64,000 bases of DNA from Scytolyngbya sp. HA4215-MV1 (GTDB taxonomy: Bacteria > Cyanobacteriota > Cyanobacteriia > Leptolyngbyales > Leptolyngbyaceae): positions 1 through 64,000 of the forward strand of contig JAHHIA010000009.1 of NCBI GenBank assembly GCA_019359045.1, in the 5' to 3' direction. Within the stretch, counting starts at the first letter, position 1; every line of letters begins with the position of its first letter. The notes below the pieces were generated by a model that was given only the letters and a program-made list of their open reading frames with translations, ran no database searches and was not told the DNA's origin. Below are positions 53,240 through 62,384 of this stretch, piece after piece. The position numbers and the translations under genes are program-made.

Positions 53240-54364
53240 ATGCCTCACCATCTGTTTCAACCACCTTTAATTCTGTTGTCCGGGTTGGCAAGTCGTTTGC
53301 CAAGCCACTCTGCGATCGACCTCAAATACCACCTCATTGCTTTCCTGGTAGCCGCGCTGATCGTGCTTTGGAGCACGCCAGTGGTCAATAAAATCGGGTT
53401 AAGGAATGGGTTGGTCGATCCGCCTGGGGGTCGCAAAATTCACCAGCGCCCCATGGTGCGACTGGGAGGTGTTTCCATTTTTATGGGGACGGTCATTGCC
53501 CTGCTCATTGTTTGGAGCTTCGGTGGGTTTGGTCTTTTACCTTCTGAAAAGGAATATGAAGTTTGGGGCGTCGCGATCGGGGGTATCGCATTCTTCTTAA
53601 TTGGACTTGCAGATGATCTGTTCAATCTTCCAGCCCTGAGCCGCCTCTTTATGCAACTGTCGGTTGCTGGAATGGCATGGCAATCTGGAGTGCGAATTGA
53701 GTTTTTGACCATTCCGTTTTTTGGGCTAACGTCTTTGCCAGAGTGGATTGGTTTGCCTATCACGGTGATTTGGTTGGTTGGTATGGCAAATGCCATCAAT
53801 ATGATTGATGGGTTGGATGGTCTGGCGGCTGGAGTGTCGGGCATCGCCGCGGTGGTGATGGTGATTGTCAGCCTATTTATGAATCAGCCTGCGGCAGCCT
53901 TGATCGCCGCAGCCCTTGCAGGTGGAGCGATCGGGTTTCTGCGTTATAACTTCAACCCAGCCCAGATCTTTATGGGCGATGGCGGAGCCTATTTTATGGG
54001 TTTTACCCTGGCAGGGGTTGGCGTGATTGGGTTGGTCAAAGGGGTGACAACTGTGGCAGTGTTGCTACCTTATCTGATTTTGGCAGTGCCGATTTTGGAT
54101 ATTTCTGCGGTGGTGGTCGATCGCCTTCGACGAGGCAAATCCCCCTTTGCAGCAGATAAGCGTCATTTACACCATCGCTTGTTACAAGCGGGGCTGTCAC
54201 AACGACTCATTGTTTGCTTCATCTACTCTCTAACTCTTTGGGTTGGTAGTTTAGCAGTCGCAGTGTCGGGGATTCCCAGTGGTTTAGCCTATGCTCTGGC
54301 AGCCACCGCATTGTTAGGTTACACCAGTTGGCGTGTCTGGAAAAATGCTCGACCCCAGGCATAG
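53240..54364 (+). CDS. TagO/WecA-type undecaprenyl-phosphate sugar-1-phosphate transferase
   Basis: About 374 residues with roughly ten membrane helices. The MraY/WecA family signature is complete: KIHQRPMVRLGGVSIFMG, GLADDLFNLPALSRLFMQL (the DD pair), 'NAINMIDGLDGLAAGVSGIAA', FNPAQIFMGDGGAYFMGF and 'DKRHLHHRLLQAG' (H-x-H-H). It transfers GlcNAc-1-P (or a similar sugar) to undecaprenyl-P to begin surface polysaccharide synthesis. The H-H-R-L-L loop favours WecA/TagO over MraY. A TTG eight codons upstream is an alternative start. The GT26 enzyme at 16830 could act after it. Confidence 0.92.
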   Translation: MPHHLFQPPLILLSGLASRLPSHSAIDLKYHLIAFLVAALIVLWSTPVVNKIGLRNGLVDPPGGRKIHQRPMVRLGGVSIFMGTVIALLIVWSFGGFGLLPSEKEYEVWGVAIGGIAFFLIGLADDLFNLPALSRLFMQLSVAGMAWQSGVRIEFLTIPFFGLTSLPEWIGLPITVIWLVGMANAINMIDGLDGLAAGVSGIAAVVMVIVSLFMNQPAAALIAAALAGGAIGFLRYNFNPAQIFMGDGGAYFMGFTLAGVGVIGLVKGVTTVAVLLPYLILAVPILDISAVVVDRLRRGKSPFAADKRHLHHRLLQAGLSQRLIVCFIYSLTLWVGSLAVAVSGIPSGLAYALAATALLGYTSWRVWKNARPQA

Positions 54365-54390
54365 TCTAAGTAGCATTGTCATCGAGTAAG

Positions 54391-54434
54391 AGTTTTGAGT
54401 GATGAGTTTTACCTAAGGCTTCTCACTCAAAACT
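54391..54434. repeat. 12-bp inverted repeat (AGTTTTGAGTGA)
   Basis: AGTTTTGAGTGA (54391-54402) pairs exactly with TCACTCAAAACT (54423-54434) around a 20-base loop. Further 'ACTCAAAACTC' copies follow up to 54453. These 'GAGTTTTGAGT' repeats are often found between cyanobacterial genes. It lies between the TagO-type gene and cinA. Confidence 0.75.
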
Positions 54435-54467
54435 CCATTACTCAAAACTCAAAACCTTCATTTTTCC

Positions 54468-55736
54468 ATGTCTGCCGAAATTATTTGCGTTGGAACAGAA
54501 TTACTGCTGGGCGATATTTTAAATAGTAATGCCCAGTTTTTAGCGCAACAATTGGCGCAGTTGGGTATCCCTCACTACTATCAGAGTGTGGTCGGAGACA
54601 ATCCAGCGAGAATTCAGCAGACCGTGGCGATCGCGAGTGAGCGTTCCCAAATTCTAATCTTTACTGGCGGTCTGGGTCCCACCCCTGACGACCTCACCAT
54701 TGCCACGCTGGCGGATTTTTTTGGTGTCCCCCTAGCGGAACGTCCCGAAATTATCGAAGACATTACTCGTAAATATGCCCAGCGGGGCAGAGAGATGACG
54801 GCAAACAACCGCAAGCAGGCGCTCTTACCCGTCGGAGCCGAAATTCTCACCAATTCAGTGGGCAGTGCCCCCGGCATTATTTGGCAACCCCGCCCCAACC
54901 TGACGATTCTGACTTTTCCTGGCGTTCCCACAGAGATGAAGCAGATGTGGCAAGAAGTTGCCGTTCCCTACCTAAAAAGTCAAGGTTGGGGACAGCAACT
55001 GATCCATAGCCGAACCTTGCGATTTTGGGGCATTACCGAATCTGCTCTGGCAGAAAAAGTCGCCCCTTTTCTGGATCGACAAAATCCAACGGTTGCTCCC
55101 TATGCCAATAACGGGGAGGTCAAGCTGAGAGTGTCTGCTCGAGCTGCATCGGAGGCAGAAGCCACCGCACTGATTGCCCCAGTGGAACATCAACTCAAAC
55201 AAATTGCTGGCGCAGACTGCTATGGCGCGGATGAGGATACGCTCGCGTCGGTGGTGGGTCGAGCTTTGCTGGCATCAAAAGCAACGCTTGCCGTAGCCGA
55301 GTCCTGTACGGGAGGGGGCTTAGGGCAAATGCTCACTGTGACGCCAGGTAGCTCAGTCTATTTTTGGGGTGGGGTCATTTCTTATGACAACTCGGTCAAA
55401 GTGGAATTGCTGAATGTCCATCCGGACGATTTGGCACAACAAGGAGCCGTCAGTGCGATCGTCGCTGAGCAGATGGCGGCAGGAGTCCGCGATCGTTTGG
55501 GAACCACTTGGGGGCTGAGTATTACGGGTATCGCGGGACCCGATGGTGGCAGCGACAGCAAACCCGTGGGACTGGTCTATATTGGATTAGCCCATACGAA
55601 TGGGTATGTCACTAGCTACGAGCATCGCTTTGGTGAATTACGCAGCCGCAACTGGATTCGCCATCTCAGCGCTTGCACGGCACTGGATCACCTACGACGC
55701 CAATTAATTCTGTCAACGTCCCGAGCAACCGGTTAA
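54468..55736 (+). CDS. cinA: CinA family protein (nicotinamide-nucleotide amidase)
   Basis: A 422-residue, full-length CinA. The N-terminal MoCF-like domain (about 1-170) begins SAEIICVGTELLLGDILNSN and has FTGGLGPTPDDLT and TFPGVPTEMKQMW. A linker follows, then the C-terminal CinA domain (about 260-415): 'AVAESCTGGGLGQMLTVTPGSSVYFWGGVISYDN' and GITGIAGPDGGS. The C-terminal part deamidates NMN in pyridine-nucleotide recycling. The N-terminal domain is a pyrophosphatase-like unit. The glyA-TagO-cinA order on one strand is common in cyanobacteria. Confidence 0.96.
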   Translation: MSAEIICVGTELLLGDILNSNAQFLAQQLAQLGIPHYYQSVVGDNPARIQQTVAIASERSQILIFTGGLGPTPDDLTIATLADFFGVPLAERPEIIEDITRKYAQRGREMTANNRKQALLPVGAEILTNSVGSAPGIIWQPRPNLTILTFPGVPTEMKQMWQEVAVPYLKSQGWGQQLIHSRTLRFWGITESALAEKVAPFLDRQNPTVAPYANNGEVKLRVSARAASEAEATALIAPVEHQLKQIAGADCYGADEDTLASVVGRALLASKATLAVAESCTGGGLGQMLTVTPGSSVYFWGGVISYDNSVKVELLNVHPDDLAQQGAVSAIVAEQMAAGVRDRLGTTWGLSITGIAGPDGGSDSKPVGLVYIGLAHTNGYVTSYEHRFGELRSRNWIRHLSACTALDHLRRQLILSTSRATG

Positions 55737-56135
55737 ATATCTAGAAGTTTCCAGAGAAGATTTACCCTCTGCCATTGCCCTTCGACTTCGCTCAGGGCAA
55801 AAGTTGGCTGAGCGGGTCGAAGCCAGCGGGTAATTTGTTGGCTAAAAATCTCCTCCGTGAAAGATGTATCGAAAAATTTACAAAGCCATTTGGCTGATAG
55901 GGCTGAAAGCCATTTGACGGAAATTGTTAACGAGCGTTTCAATCAGAGGGTGGGTTCCTTGATCATTTGAAATGTTTAGCTATGATAGGAAGACGGGATC
56001 ATGAACTTTGTGCTAAGAAGTACATCTTCCGAAATATAATTTTAAAAGCGAGTGGGTTGAGATTTTTCCGGATACGGTTAGGTTTGAGTTCATAGAAAGA
56101 ACTTTCGGGCGGTACTTTAAGGAGCTTTCTGTTCA
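55737..56135. other. Intergenic region after cinA
   Basis: About 400 bp between cinA and the small protein gene at 56136. It holds the hairpin repeat at 55780-55822. A minus-strand 69-codon frame (55733-55942) passes through it, but reads through the repeat and is not credible as a gene. Confidence 0.5.
55780..55822. repeat. Dispersed hairpin repeat (CTTCGAC...GTCGAAG type)
   Basis: CTTCGACTTCGCTCAG at 55780 pairs with CTGAGCGGGTCGAAG ending at 55822, apart from two or three positions. The translated form 'PAQP..FALSEVEGQ' is familiar from spurious proteins in many bacterial genomes, marking a widespread repeat. Confidence 0.6.
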
Positions 56136-56270
56136 ATGGACTACATTGAAAAGGTACTCGAAAAAATTAAAGAATGGACACGCAGGTTGATCGAAGCCCT
56201 TTTGGGACCTGAAATTCAACCCGAAGCTGAGCCGATTCCCATTCCAGTCAACGATCCCCAACGTCGCTAA
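56136..56270 (+). CDS. 44-residue conserved small protein before aroQ
   Basis: A short gene with AAGGAG 11 bases upstream of the ATG. It encodes a 44-residue peptide: an amphipathic, positively and negatively charged helix (MDYIEKVLEKIKEWTRRLIE, then 'ALLGPE') and a Pro/Glu-rich tail 'PEAEPIPIPVNDPQRR'. I have seen similar small proteins ('...LKEWARKLVDALLGPE...PIPIPV') in cyanobacteria; no function is known to me. It ends 29 bases before aroQ on the same strand, so cotranscription is likely. Confidence 0.7.
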   Translation: MDYIEKVLEKIKEWTRRLIEALLGPEIQPEAEPIPIPVNDPQRR

Positions 56271-56299
56271 CGATTTACCGCTGAGTTAGGGATTTAAGA

Positions 56300-56749
56300 T
56301 TGCTAAATATTTTGGTGCTGCACGGACCAAACCTGAATCTCTTAGGTAAACGAGAGCCTGAGGTTTATGGCTCCACGACTCTGGATGCAATTAATCAGCA
56401 ATTAGAGCAAGCATCAAAGGGGCTGGAAATTCATCTTTCGATTCTCCAGTCTAATCATGAAGGTGTGCTGGTTGATGCAATTCAGCAGGCGTTTGGGCAA
56501 CAGCAGGGATTGTTGATTAATCCGGGTGCCTACACACACACCAGTGTGGCCATTCGGGATGCGATCGCCGCAATTGATCTACCCACCGTAGAAGTCCATT
56601 TGAGTAATATTTATCGCCGAGAAGCGTTTCGGCACCATTCCTATATTGCCCCGGTTGCGATCGGTCAGATTAGCGGGTTTGGCGCAGACAGCTACCTATG
56701 GGGGCTACACGCGCTGGTACAGCACTTACGGAAATCAATACCAGCGTAG
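56300..56749 (+). CDS. aroQ: 3-dehydroquinate dehydratase, type II
   Basis: A 149-residue enzyme of the shikimate pathway that dehydrates 3-dehydroquinate, usually as a dodecamer. All marks are present: [22 protein letters not shown] (the Arg-rich lid and catalytic Tyr), '[18 protein letters not shown]', [19 protein letters not shown] and '[16 protein letters not shown]'. The start is a TTG at 56300 with TTAGGGA about nine bases upstream. Directly downstream are about 560 bp without a gene. Confidence 0.96.
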   Translation: MLNILVLHGPNLNLLGKREPEVYGSTTLDAINQQLEQASKGLEIHLSILQSNHEGVLVDAIQQAFGQQQGLLINPGAYTHTSVAIRDAIAAIDLPTVEVHLSNIYRREAFRHHSYIAPVAIGQISGFGADSYLWGLHALVQHLRKSIPA

Positions 56750-57316
56750 GGCTTTGGCATTTAGATTTTGCCAGTAAAGATCCCTTGCCATTCCATTTTT
56801 CTGATCTACGCTATCCATGACAGCGATCGTGGTCTGAAAGGCAAAGCAGCAAATTTATTCGCCCCTGGAATACCTGAATTCCAGGGGCTTTTGATTGATG
56901 ACTCAGCTAAACAATGACTCCGCCCTCTGTCTGGGTTGAAGCTCGTGAGCGCGCGCTTAGACTATAAATTTGTCAGCAGACTTTTACCAGTTCAATATTC
57001 CAGATTCAGACATTCCAGATTGAGCTGTTTGGTCATTTACCCAAACTCCAAATTTCAAATTCCAAAATTATGCTCAAGCGGTCAATGGGTGGGTATTTCT
57101 GATACAGCAATTCCAGCGTAATCAGGGAAAATAGACCCTGTTTAAGTAGATTAGCCCCATTCTCAAATGGGTAGGTTTCGCTAGCGGTCAATGGTAGGCT
57201 AATGCAGGGTTTTTATAAAATGCTTACGCTCCTTTTGCCGAATTGGCAAAAAGGGGCAGGGCTGGCTATGCCCTTTGAAACCCTACCCAAACAGGCAGCC
57301 GACAAAAAGAGGTGAT
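56750..57316. other. Intergenic region after aroQ
   Basis: About 570 bp. A clear terminator hairpin lies at 56861-56892. A smaller stem, CCTTTTGCC/GGCAAAAAGG (about 57231-57254), lies near the right end. Otherwise no gene, tRNA or repeat was recognised. Confidence 0.55.
56861..56892 (+). terminator. Rho-independent terminator
   Basis: GCCCCTGGAAT (56861-56871) pairs with ATTCCAGGGGC (56878-56888) around ACCTGA, followed by TTTT. It lies 112 bases downstream of aroQ and probably ends that transcript. Confidence 0.85.
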
Positions 57317-57505
57317 ATGGGTGAAACCCCGCTGGATCTAGAACTTTGGGTTGATCAGATGGCGCTTCTGGTCTCTTTACCTTTGCAACCAGAACATCGT
57401 GCGGGTGTGGTTGCTAATTTTGATCGAATACAGGCGATCGCCCAGTTGGTGATGGAGTTGCCATTGCCGGATGAAGTAGAAACGGCTCCTGTGTTTGAGC
57501 CTTAG
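57317..57505 (+). CDS. atzG: AtzG-like small subunit (DUF4089)
   Basis: A 62-residue protein with AGAGG just upstream of the ATG. It is nearly all helical: LDLELWVDQMALLVSLPLQ, 'EHRAGVVANFDRIQAIAQLVMELPLPDEVE', then 'APVFEP'. This matches the DUF4089/AtzG family, which resembles GatC and forms a complex with the AtzE amidase. It is 15 bases upstream of atzE, so the two are surely one operon. A longer frame from 57275 is less likely. Confidence 0.88.
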   Translation: MGETPLDLELWVDQMALLVSLPLQPEHRAGVVANFDRIQAIAQLVMELPLPDEVETAPVFEP

Positions 57506-57520
57506 GAGCGTGGAAATTTT

Positions 57521-58912
57521 ATGAACCCATCTTTCCCAGATGCAATCCGGATTGCTGAAACTGTTCGGGGTCGCGAAGTGTCTGCCAAAGCGGTTGTGGC
57601 TGCTGCTTTGGCAAGAATTGCGGCTCAAAATCCTCGTTTGAATTGTTTTACAACCATTCTGGCAGATGCTGCCCTGGAACAAGCAGAGCAAATCGATCGG
57701 GCGATCTCGGCAGGCACTGATCCGGGACCGCTGGCAGGCGTACCGTTTGCTGTCAAAGATTTGTTTGATGTGGCTGGAGTGACCACCTTAGCCGGCTCTA
57801 AGATTAATGCAGAACGCCCTCCGGCAAGCAAAGATGCCACTCTGGTCAGAGCACTGAAACAGGCAGGCGCCGTCTTGGTCGGAGCACTGAACATGGATGA
57901 GTACGCCTATGGCTTTGTGACCGAAAACAGTCACTATGGGGCAACTCGCAACCCTCACGATTTACAGCGAGTAGCAGGGGGATCTTCTGGCGGTTCAGCG
58001 GCAGCCGTGGCAGCAGGATTGGTGCCTTTAACCCTGGGATCCGATACGAATGGTTCCATTCGGGTGCCTTCAGCATTTTGTGGCATTTTTGGACTGAAAC
58101 CTACCTATGGCAGACTTTCTCGGTCTGGAGCCTATCCATTTTGCAGCAGTTTCGATCATTTGGGACCGTTTGCTCGATCGACGCGTGATCTGGCACTGGC
58201 GTTTGACCTGATGCAAGGGTGGGACGCAGATGATCCAGCCTGTACCGATCGTCCCCCCGAACTCTGCTTGCCCGAATTGAGTCGGGGCGTCGATAGCATT
58301 CGGGTGGCGATCGCGGGCGATTACTTTACCCAAAGTGCTGAACCGGAAGCACTGCAAGCAGTGGAAAAAGTTGCGAAAGCACTGGGGGCATCACAGGTAG
58401 TCACCCTGCCAGAAGCTCACCGGGCAAGAGCGGCAGCTTTTTTAATCACTGCGAGCGAGGGGAGTAATCTGCACCTCGAAAATTTGCGTCAGCGTCCCCA
58501 GGATTTTGACCCAGCAACCCGCGATCGTTTTTTGGCGGGTGCGCTGATTCCGGCAACCTGGTATCTTCAGGCGCAGCGGTTCCGGCGTTGGTATCGCGAT
58601 CAGGTGCGCGAATTGTTTGAGCAAGTGGATGTGATTCTGGCACCGACCACTCCTTGCGTAGCACCGCTGATTGGACAGACCACCATGGTGTTGGATGGGA
58701 TGGAAATGTTGACCCGTCCCAATATCGGACTCTTTACCCAACCGCTTTCTTTCATTGGCTTGCCGATCGTCTCTGTGCCCGTGCATCGTCCTGGTGAGTT
58801 ACCCCTGGGTGTGCAAGTGATTGCGGCTCCTTACAATGAAGCGTTGACTTTGCGAGTGTCGGCTTATCTGGAAGCAACCGGGGTGGTGACTGCGCCGGTG
58901 GCGATGTTGTAG
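57521..58912 (+). CDS. atzE: AtzE family amidohydrolase
   Basis: A 463-residue amidase-signature enzyme. The catalytic triad is visible: Lys in FAVKDLFDVAG, then the Ser pair in AGGSSGGSAAAVAAG, with LGSDTNGSIRVPSAFCG after it. The family deaminates 1-carboxybiuret in cyanuric acid breakdown (s-triazine degradation), but AtzE-AtzG pairs are widespread in bacteria without triazine use, so the physiological substrate here is open. AGGAGCG lies upstream of the ATG. No atzD (ring opening) or atzF (allophanate hydrolase) lies in the window. Confidence 0.9.
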   Translation: MNPSFPDAIRIAETVRGREVSAKAVVAAALARIAAQNPRLNCFTTILADAALEQAEQIDRAISAGTDPGPLAGVPFAVKDLFDVAGVTTLAGSKINAERPPASKDATLVRALKQAGAVLVGALNMDEYAYGFVTENSHYGATRNPHDLQRVAGGSSGGSAAAVAAGLVPLTLGSDTNGSIRVPSAFCGIFGLKPTYGRLSRSGAYPFCSSFDHLGPFARSTRDLALAFDLMQGWDADDPACTDRPPELCLPELSRGVDSIRVAIAGDYFTQSAEPEALQAVEKVAKALGASQVVTLPEAHRARAAAFLITASEGSNLHLENLRQRPQDFDPATRDRFLAGALIPATWYLQAQRFRRWYRDQVRELFEQVDVILAPTTPCVAPLIGQTTMVLDGMEMLTRPNIGLFTQPLSFIGLPIVSVPVHRPGELPLGVQVIAAPYNEALTLRVSAYLEATGVVTAPVAML

Positions 58913-58923
58913 AAGGATGAGTT

Positions 58924-58963
58924 GGGGGAGACGCGGGGACACGGGGACGGGGAAGGAGATGAG
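58924..58963. repeat. Short 8-bp tandem repeat
   Basis: A run of roughly four octamers (GGGGAGAC, GCGGGGAC, ACGGGGAC and a decayed one) follows the atzE stop. It is the reverse complement of the motif in the larger array at 43710-43789. Confidence 0.6.
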
Positions 58964-59103
58964 GTGTTAAAGACTGAAGTCGCCTCTCTCTTCTCTGAAT
59001 ATTGAGACCTAACACCTACGATCAAATCTGCTAAGCGAAGCCTGGTTGACCATGAGCGGATAGATTAGTAGCAGAACTTTTGCTGCGATACGAGGACTAA
59101 TCT

Positions 59104-62100
59104 ATGCGTCCCCTGAAGTCTATTGGTTTAGCGGCGATGCTGCTGGTGTTGGGGGTGTCTGTACCCGTTGCGCTGGTGAGTGTTGGGTTGCCTGGTTTCG
59201 CCCAGACGAGTCAGAGTCAGAGAGTGGAGGTGGATCAACTGGCACAGCAGGGCGATCGCCAGTATCGGGAGGGCAAGTTTCCGGAGGCGCTGGCAACCTA
59301 TCAACGGGTGGTGACGCTGCGGCAACAGATTAAAGATCGACCGGGGGAGGGCGAGGCGTTCTATAACGTAGGCAGAACGTACTATCAGTTAACACGTTAT
59401 ACCGATGCGCTGAAGGCTTACCAGCAGGCACTTGCCATTCGATCGGACTTCAACGACAAGGATGGGGTGGCGGTCATCCTGAACAGTGTGGGGCGGACTT
59501 ACTACAAGCTGAATAATTACGCTCAGGCACTCAAGATTTATCAGCGGGCGCTGGAGTTGCGGTTGGAAGTGGGCGATCGCTTAGGGGAGGCAATCACTCG
59601 CGATGATCTCGGCAATGTGTATCGGGGCATGGGAGATTTTGCTCAGGCAGTGGAGTCTCACCAAAAGGCATTGGAGTTGACGCGACAGTTGGGGGCGAAA
59701 CCCGCCGATGAGGCAAAAATTCTCAATAATCTGGGGTTGGCTTACGAGGGTTCCAGCAAATACCAAGCGGCGTTGGAAGCTTACCAGCAGGCATTAGAGC
59801 GATTCAAAGCGCTGAACCAGGTTCCGAACATCACGACGACACTGACCAATATCAGTTCGATCTATATCAATTTGGGACAATTTGCGGCGGCGGAAAAGTC
59901 TTTGCAAGAAGCGCTGCAAATTGCCAAGGAAATTGGCTCACAACGGGATGAAGCCGCCATTCTCAATAACGTGGGGGCAATTCGAGAGCGGTTGGGGCAA
60001 TATTCCAAAGCGCTAGAGGCGTATCAACGAGCAGCTGAGATTTTTCTAGCATTGGAAGATTTGTCCAAACAGGCGGATATGTTCAACAATATCGGCGTAG
60101 TGTACGAGCGGTTGGGGCAATATCCGAAGTCCCTGGAGTTTTTTCAAAAAGCATTATTGATTCGTCAGTCGATCGGCGATCGAGCGGGCGAAGGCAGCTC
60201 ACTCAACAACATGGGAACGATTTACTACAAGTCGCAGCAGTATTCCAAGGCGTTGGAATTGTGCCAGCAAGCGTTGAAATTGGCGCGGGACAGTGGCGAT
60301 CGCTCGGGAGAAGCCGTCACTCTGAATAATTTGGGCACCACTCGCAATAAACTCGGCGATTTTCGCCAGGCAGCAGAGCTATATCAACAAACGCTAGAGA
60401 TCCGCGCCGAGGTGGGCGATCTACTGGGCGAGGCAATCACTCTGGGTAATCTGGGCAGTGCCTACCATAGTCTGAAAGCCTATCCTCAGGCATTGGGCTT
60501 CTATCAGCGAGCGCTGGGCATGGCTCGTTCGTTGGGCGATCGCCAGACCGAACGGGTGATTCTTGCTAATATGGGGCACTTGTTTCGAGAGCAGGCACAG
60601 CCCGATCTGGCGATCGCTTTCTACAAACAATCGGTGAATGTGACAGAAGCCATCCGCAAAGATTTGCGATCGCTGTCTCGCCAAGATCAAGAAGCTTACA
60701 CGCAGACCGTAGCGATGACTTATCGCAATCTGGCAGATACCTTGCTGACCAAGGGGCGCGTGGCAGAAGCGCAACAAGTCTTGGAACTGCTAAAAGTGCA
60801 AGAACTGCAAGACTTTACTGAGGATGTTGAAAACAAGACTGAAAAAATGGGGGTGACGATCGCCCCTATCGAAGCGTCGATCTTGCAGGAAAACGGCTCA
60901 CTGATTGCGTTTGGTCAAAAGGTAGAGCAGTGCAAACAAACACAATGCTCCCAACTGCCGCAACTGACCGCTCAACTTCAGGCATTGAACCAGCAATATG
61001 ACCAGACGGTGCAGAGTTTTGAGAAAGAAATTCAACAACGCTTGAAAAATGATCCGTCGTCGCTTGACCCGGCAATTTTGCCCGGATTGAAGAGTTTGGT
61101 GGAATCCCAACCCGGTACGGTATTGATTTATCCGCTGGTGTTAAAAGACAAAATCTGGCTACTGATGGCGGCACAGGGCGGAATTGTTAAGCGCTACGAG
61201 GTGCCTGTGAATGAAGCCCAACTGGGGGAAGCAGTGCTCAAGTTTCGGCGACTGGTGCAAGATCGGCGGTTTCGCCCCAAAGGTGCCCAAGCGGCAGGCA
61301 AACAGCTGTATGAATGGCTGGTGCGTCCTCTGGAAAAAGAATTGGATGCGAATCAAATTAAACATCTGGTGTTTGCCCTCGATCGCTCTACCCGCTATTT
61401 GCCGATGGGGGCGCTGTTCGATGGTAATCAATACTTAATCGAGAAGTACACGGTTTCGACCGTTCTGTCGGCAAATTTGACTAATCTGAGTGAGCGTTTG
61501 CCGACGGGCGTACAAAACACCACCATTCTGGCGTTGGGAGCGTCGGAATTTACAGGTGGGTTCAATCCGCTACCCAATGTACCGACGGAACTCGATGCGA
61601 TCGTCCGCAAACACAAAAGTGACGTACAAGGGATCTATCCCGGTCTAGAATTTCTCAACCAAGCTTTTAATTTAACGACGTTACAGGCAAACCTGCCGGG
61701 GCGCAAAATTCTACATATCGCCACCCATGCTGCGTTTGTCTCAGGTAGACCAGAAGATTCTTACCTGGTGTTGGGCAATGGCAAAAAAATGACAACGGAT
61801 GAGATCAAAACCCTGACCCGGTTGGGAGATGTGCATCTGGTTGTCCTCTCTGCTTGCGAAACGGCGCTAGGGGGACCCGACCAGGATGGTATCGAAATCT
61901 CTGGCATCAGTTCCTATTTTCTCAATGCTGGCGCTAAAGCGGTGATTGCGTCGCTTTGGTCTGTGGATGATGCCAGCACCAGCCAGTTGATGCGAGAGTT
62001 TTACGGCATTCTGGCAAAAAGTACGGCGGAAAATCCAGTCACCAAAGCGGAAGCGCTACGGCAAGCCCAACTCAGCTTGCTCCATACCCAAACCAACGAT

Positions 62101-62160
62101 GCCGATTTTTCCCATCCCTATTTCTGGGCACCATTTATTTTGATTGGCAATGGACTTTAA
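59104..62160 (+). CDS. TPR repeat protein with C-terminal CHAT peptidase domain
   Basis: A 1018-residue protein. A signal peptide-like start (SIGLAAMLLVLGVSVPVALV, then 'GFAQT') suggests export. About twelve TPR units (residues 40-530) follow, many with the 40-residue 'A(I/V)xLNNLG..Y..LG.Y..AL..YQ.AL' pattern of the kinesin-light-chain type. A linker comes next, then the CHAT domain (about 690-1018): LLMAAQGGIVKRYEV, ILHIATHAAFVSGRPEDSYL (catalytic His875) and VVLSACETALGG (Cys918). CHAT proteins are caspase-like cysteine peptidases; some are defence or cell-death effectors, others have unknown targets. No clear substrate gene lies next to it. Confidence 0.92.
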   Translation: MRPLKSIGLAAMLLVLGVSVPVALVSVGLPGFAQTSQSQRVEVDQLAQQGDRQYREGKFPEALATYQRVVTLRQQIKDRPGEGEAFYNVGRTYYQLTRYTDALKAYQQALAIRSDFNDKDGVAVILNSVGRTYYKLNNYAQALKIYQRALELRLEVGDRLGEAITRDDLGNVYRGMGDFAQAVESHQKALELTRQLGAKPADEAKILNNLGLAYEGSSKYQAALEAYQQALERFKALNQVPNITTTLTNISSIYINLGQFAAAEKSLQEALQIAKEIGSQRDEAAILNNVGAIRERLGQYSKALEAYQRAAEIFLALEDLSKQADMFNNIGVVYERLGQYPKSLEFFQKALLIRQSIGDRAGEGSSLNNMGTIYYKSQQYSKALELCQQALKLARDSGDRSGEAVTLNNLGTTRNKLGDFRQAAELYQQTLEIRAEVGDLLGEAITLGNLGSAYHSLKAYPQALGFYQRALGMARSLGDRQTERVILANMGHLFREQAQPDLAIAFYKQSVNVTEAIRKDLRSLSRQDQEAYTQTVAMTYRNLADTLLTKGRVAEAQQVLELLKVQELQDFTEDVENKTEKMGVTIAPIEASILQENGSLIAFGQKVEQCKQTQCSQLPQLTAQLQALNQQYDQTVQSFEKEIQQRLKNDPSSLDPAILPGLKSLVESQPGTVLIYPLVLKDKIWLLMAAQGGIVKRYEVPVNEAQLGEAVLKFRRLVQDRRFRPKGAQAAGKQLYEWLVRPLEKELDANQIKHLVFALDRSTRYLPMGALFDGNQYLIEKYTVSTVLSANLTNLSERLPTGVQNTTILALGASEFTGGFNPLPNVPTELDAIVRKHKSDVQGIYPGLEFLNQAFNLTTLQANLPGRKILHIATHAAFVSGRPEDSYLVLGNGKKMTTDEIKTLTRLGDVHLVVLSACETALGGPDQDGIEISGISSYFLNAGAKAVIASLWSVDDASTSQLMREFYGILAKSTAENPVTKAEALRQAQLSLLHTQTNDADFSHPYFWAPFILIGNGL

Positions 62161-62384
62161 TACCAATTTGATTTGTGGTTGCGACAGATCTAGATTCCCT
62201 CTAGCCGCTGCGTGCGACTGGATATCGGGGTCAGGTATTGCGAATTTAAGTGCTCAAAGTTAACACTTCGCAATCGATCGACTGAAAAGCATTAAACTTC
62301 ATTGCGAAGTTCAAAGTGAACAATCGTGGCATGGTAGGGTCTTGTTCGTTGGAGAATGCCGAAAAGCTACGAAAGGAGAACACC

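Noticed and set aside
55733-55942. 69-codon minus-strand frame after cinA
   Set aside because: It reads through a dispersed hairpin repeat ('FALSEVEGQ' phrase) and overlaps the cinA stop.
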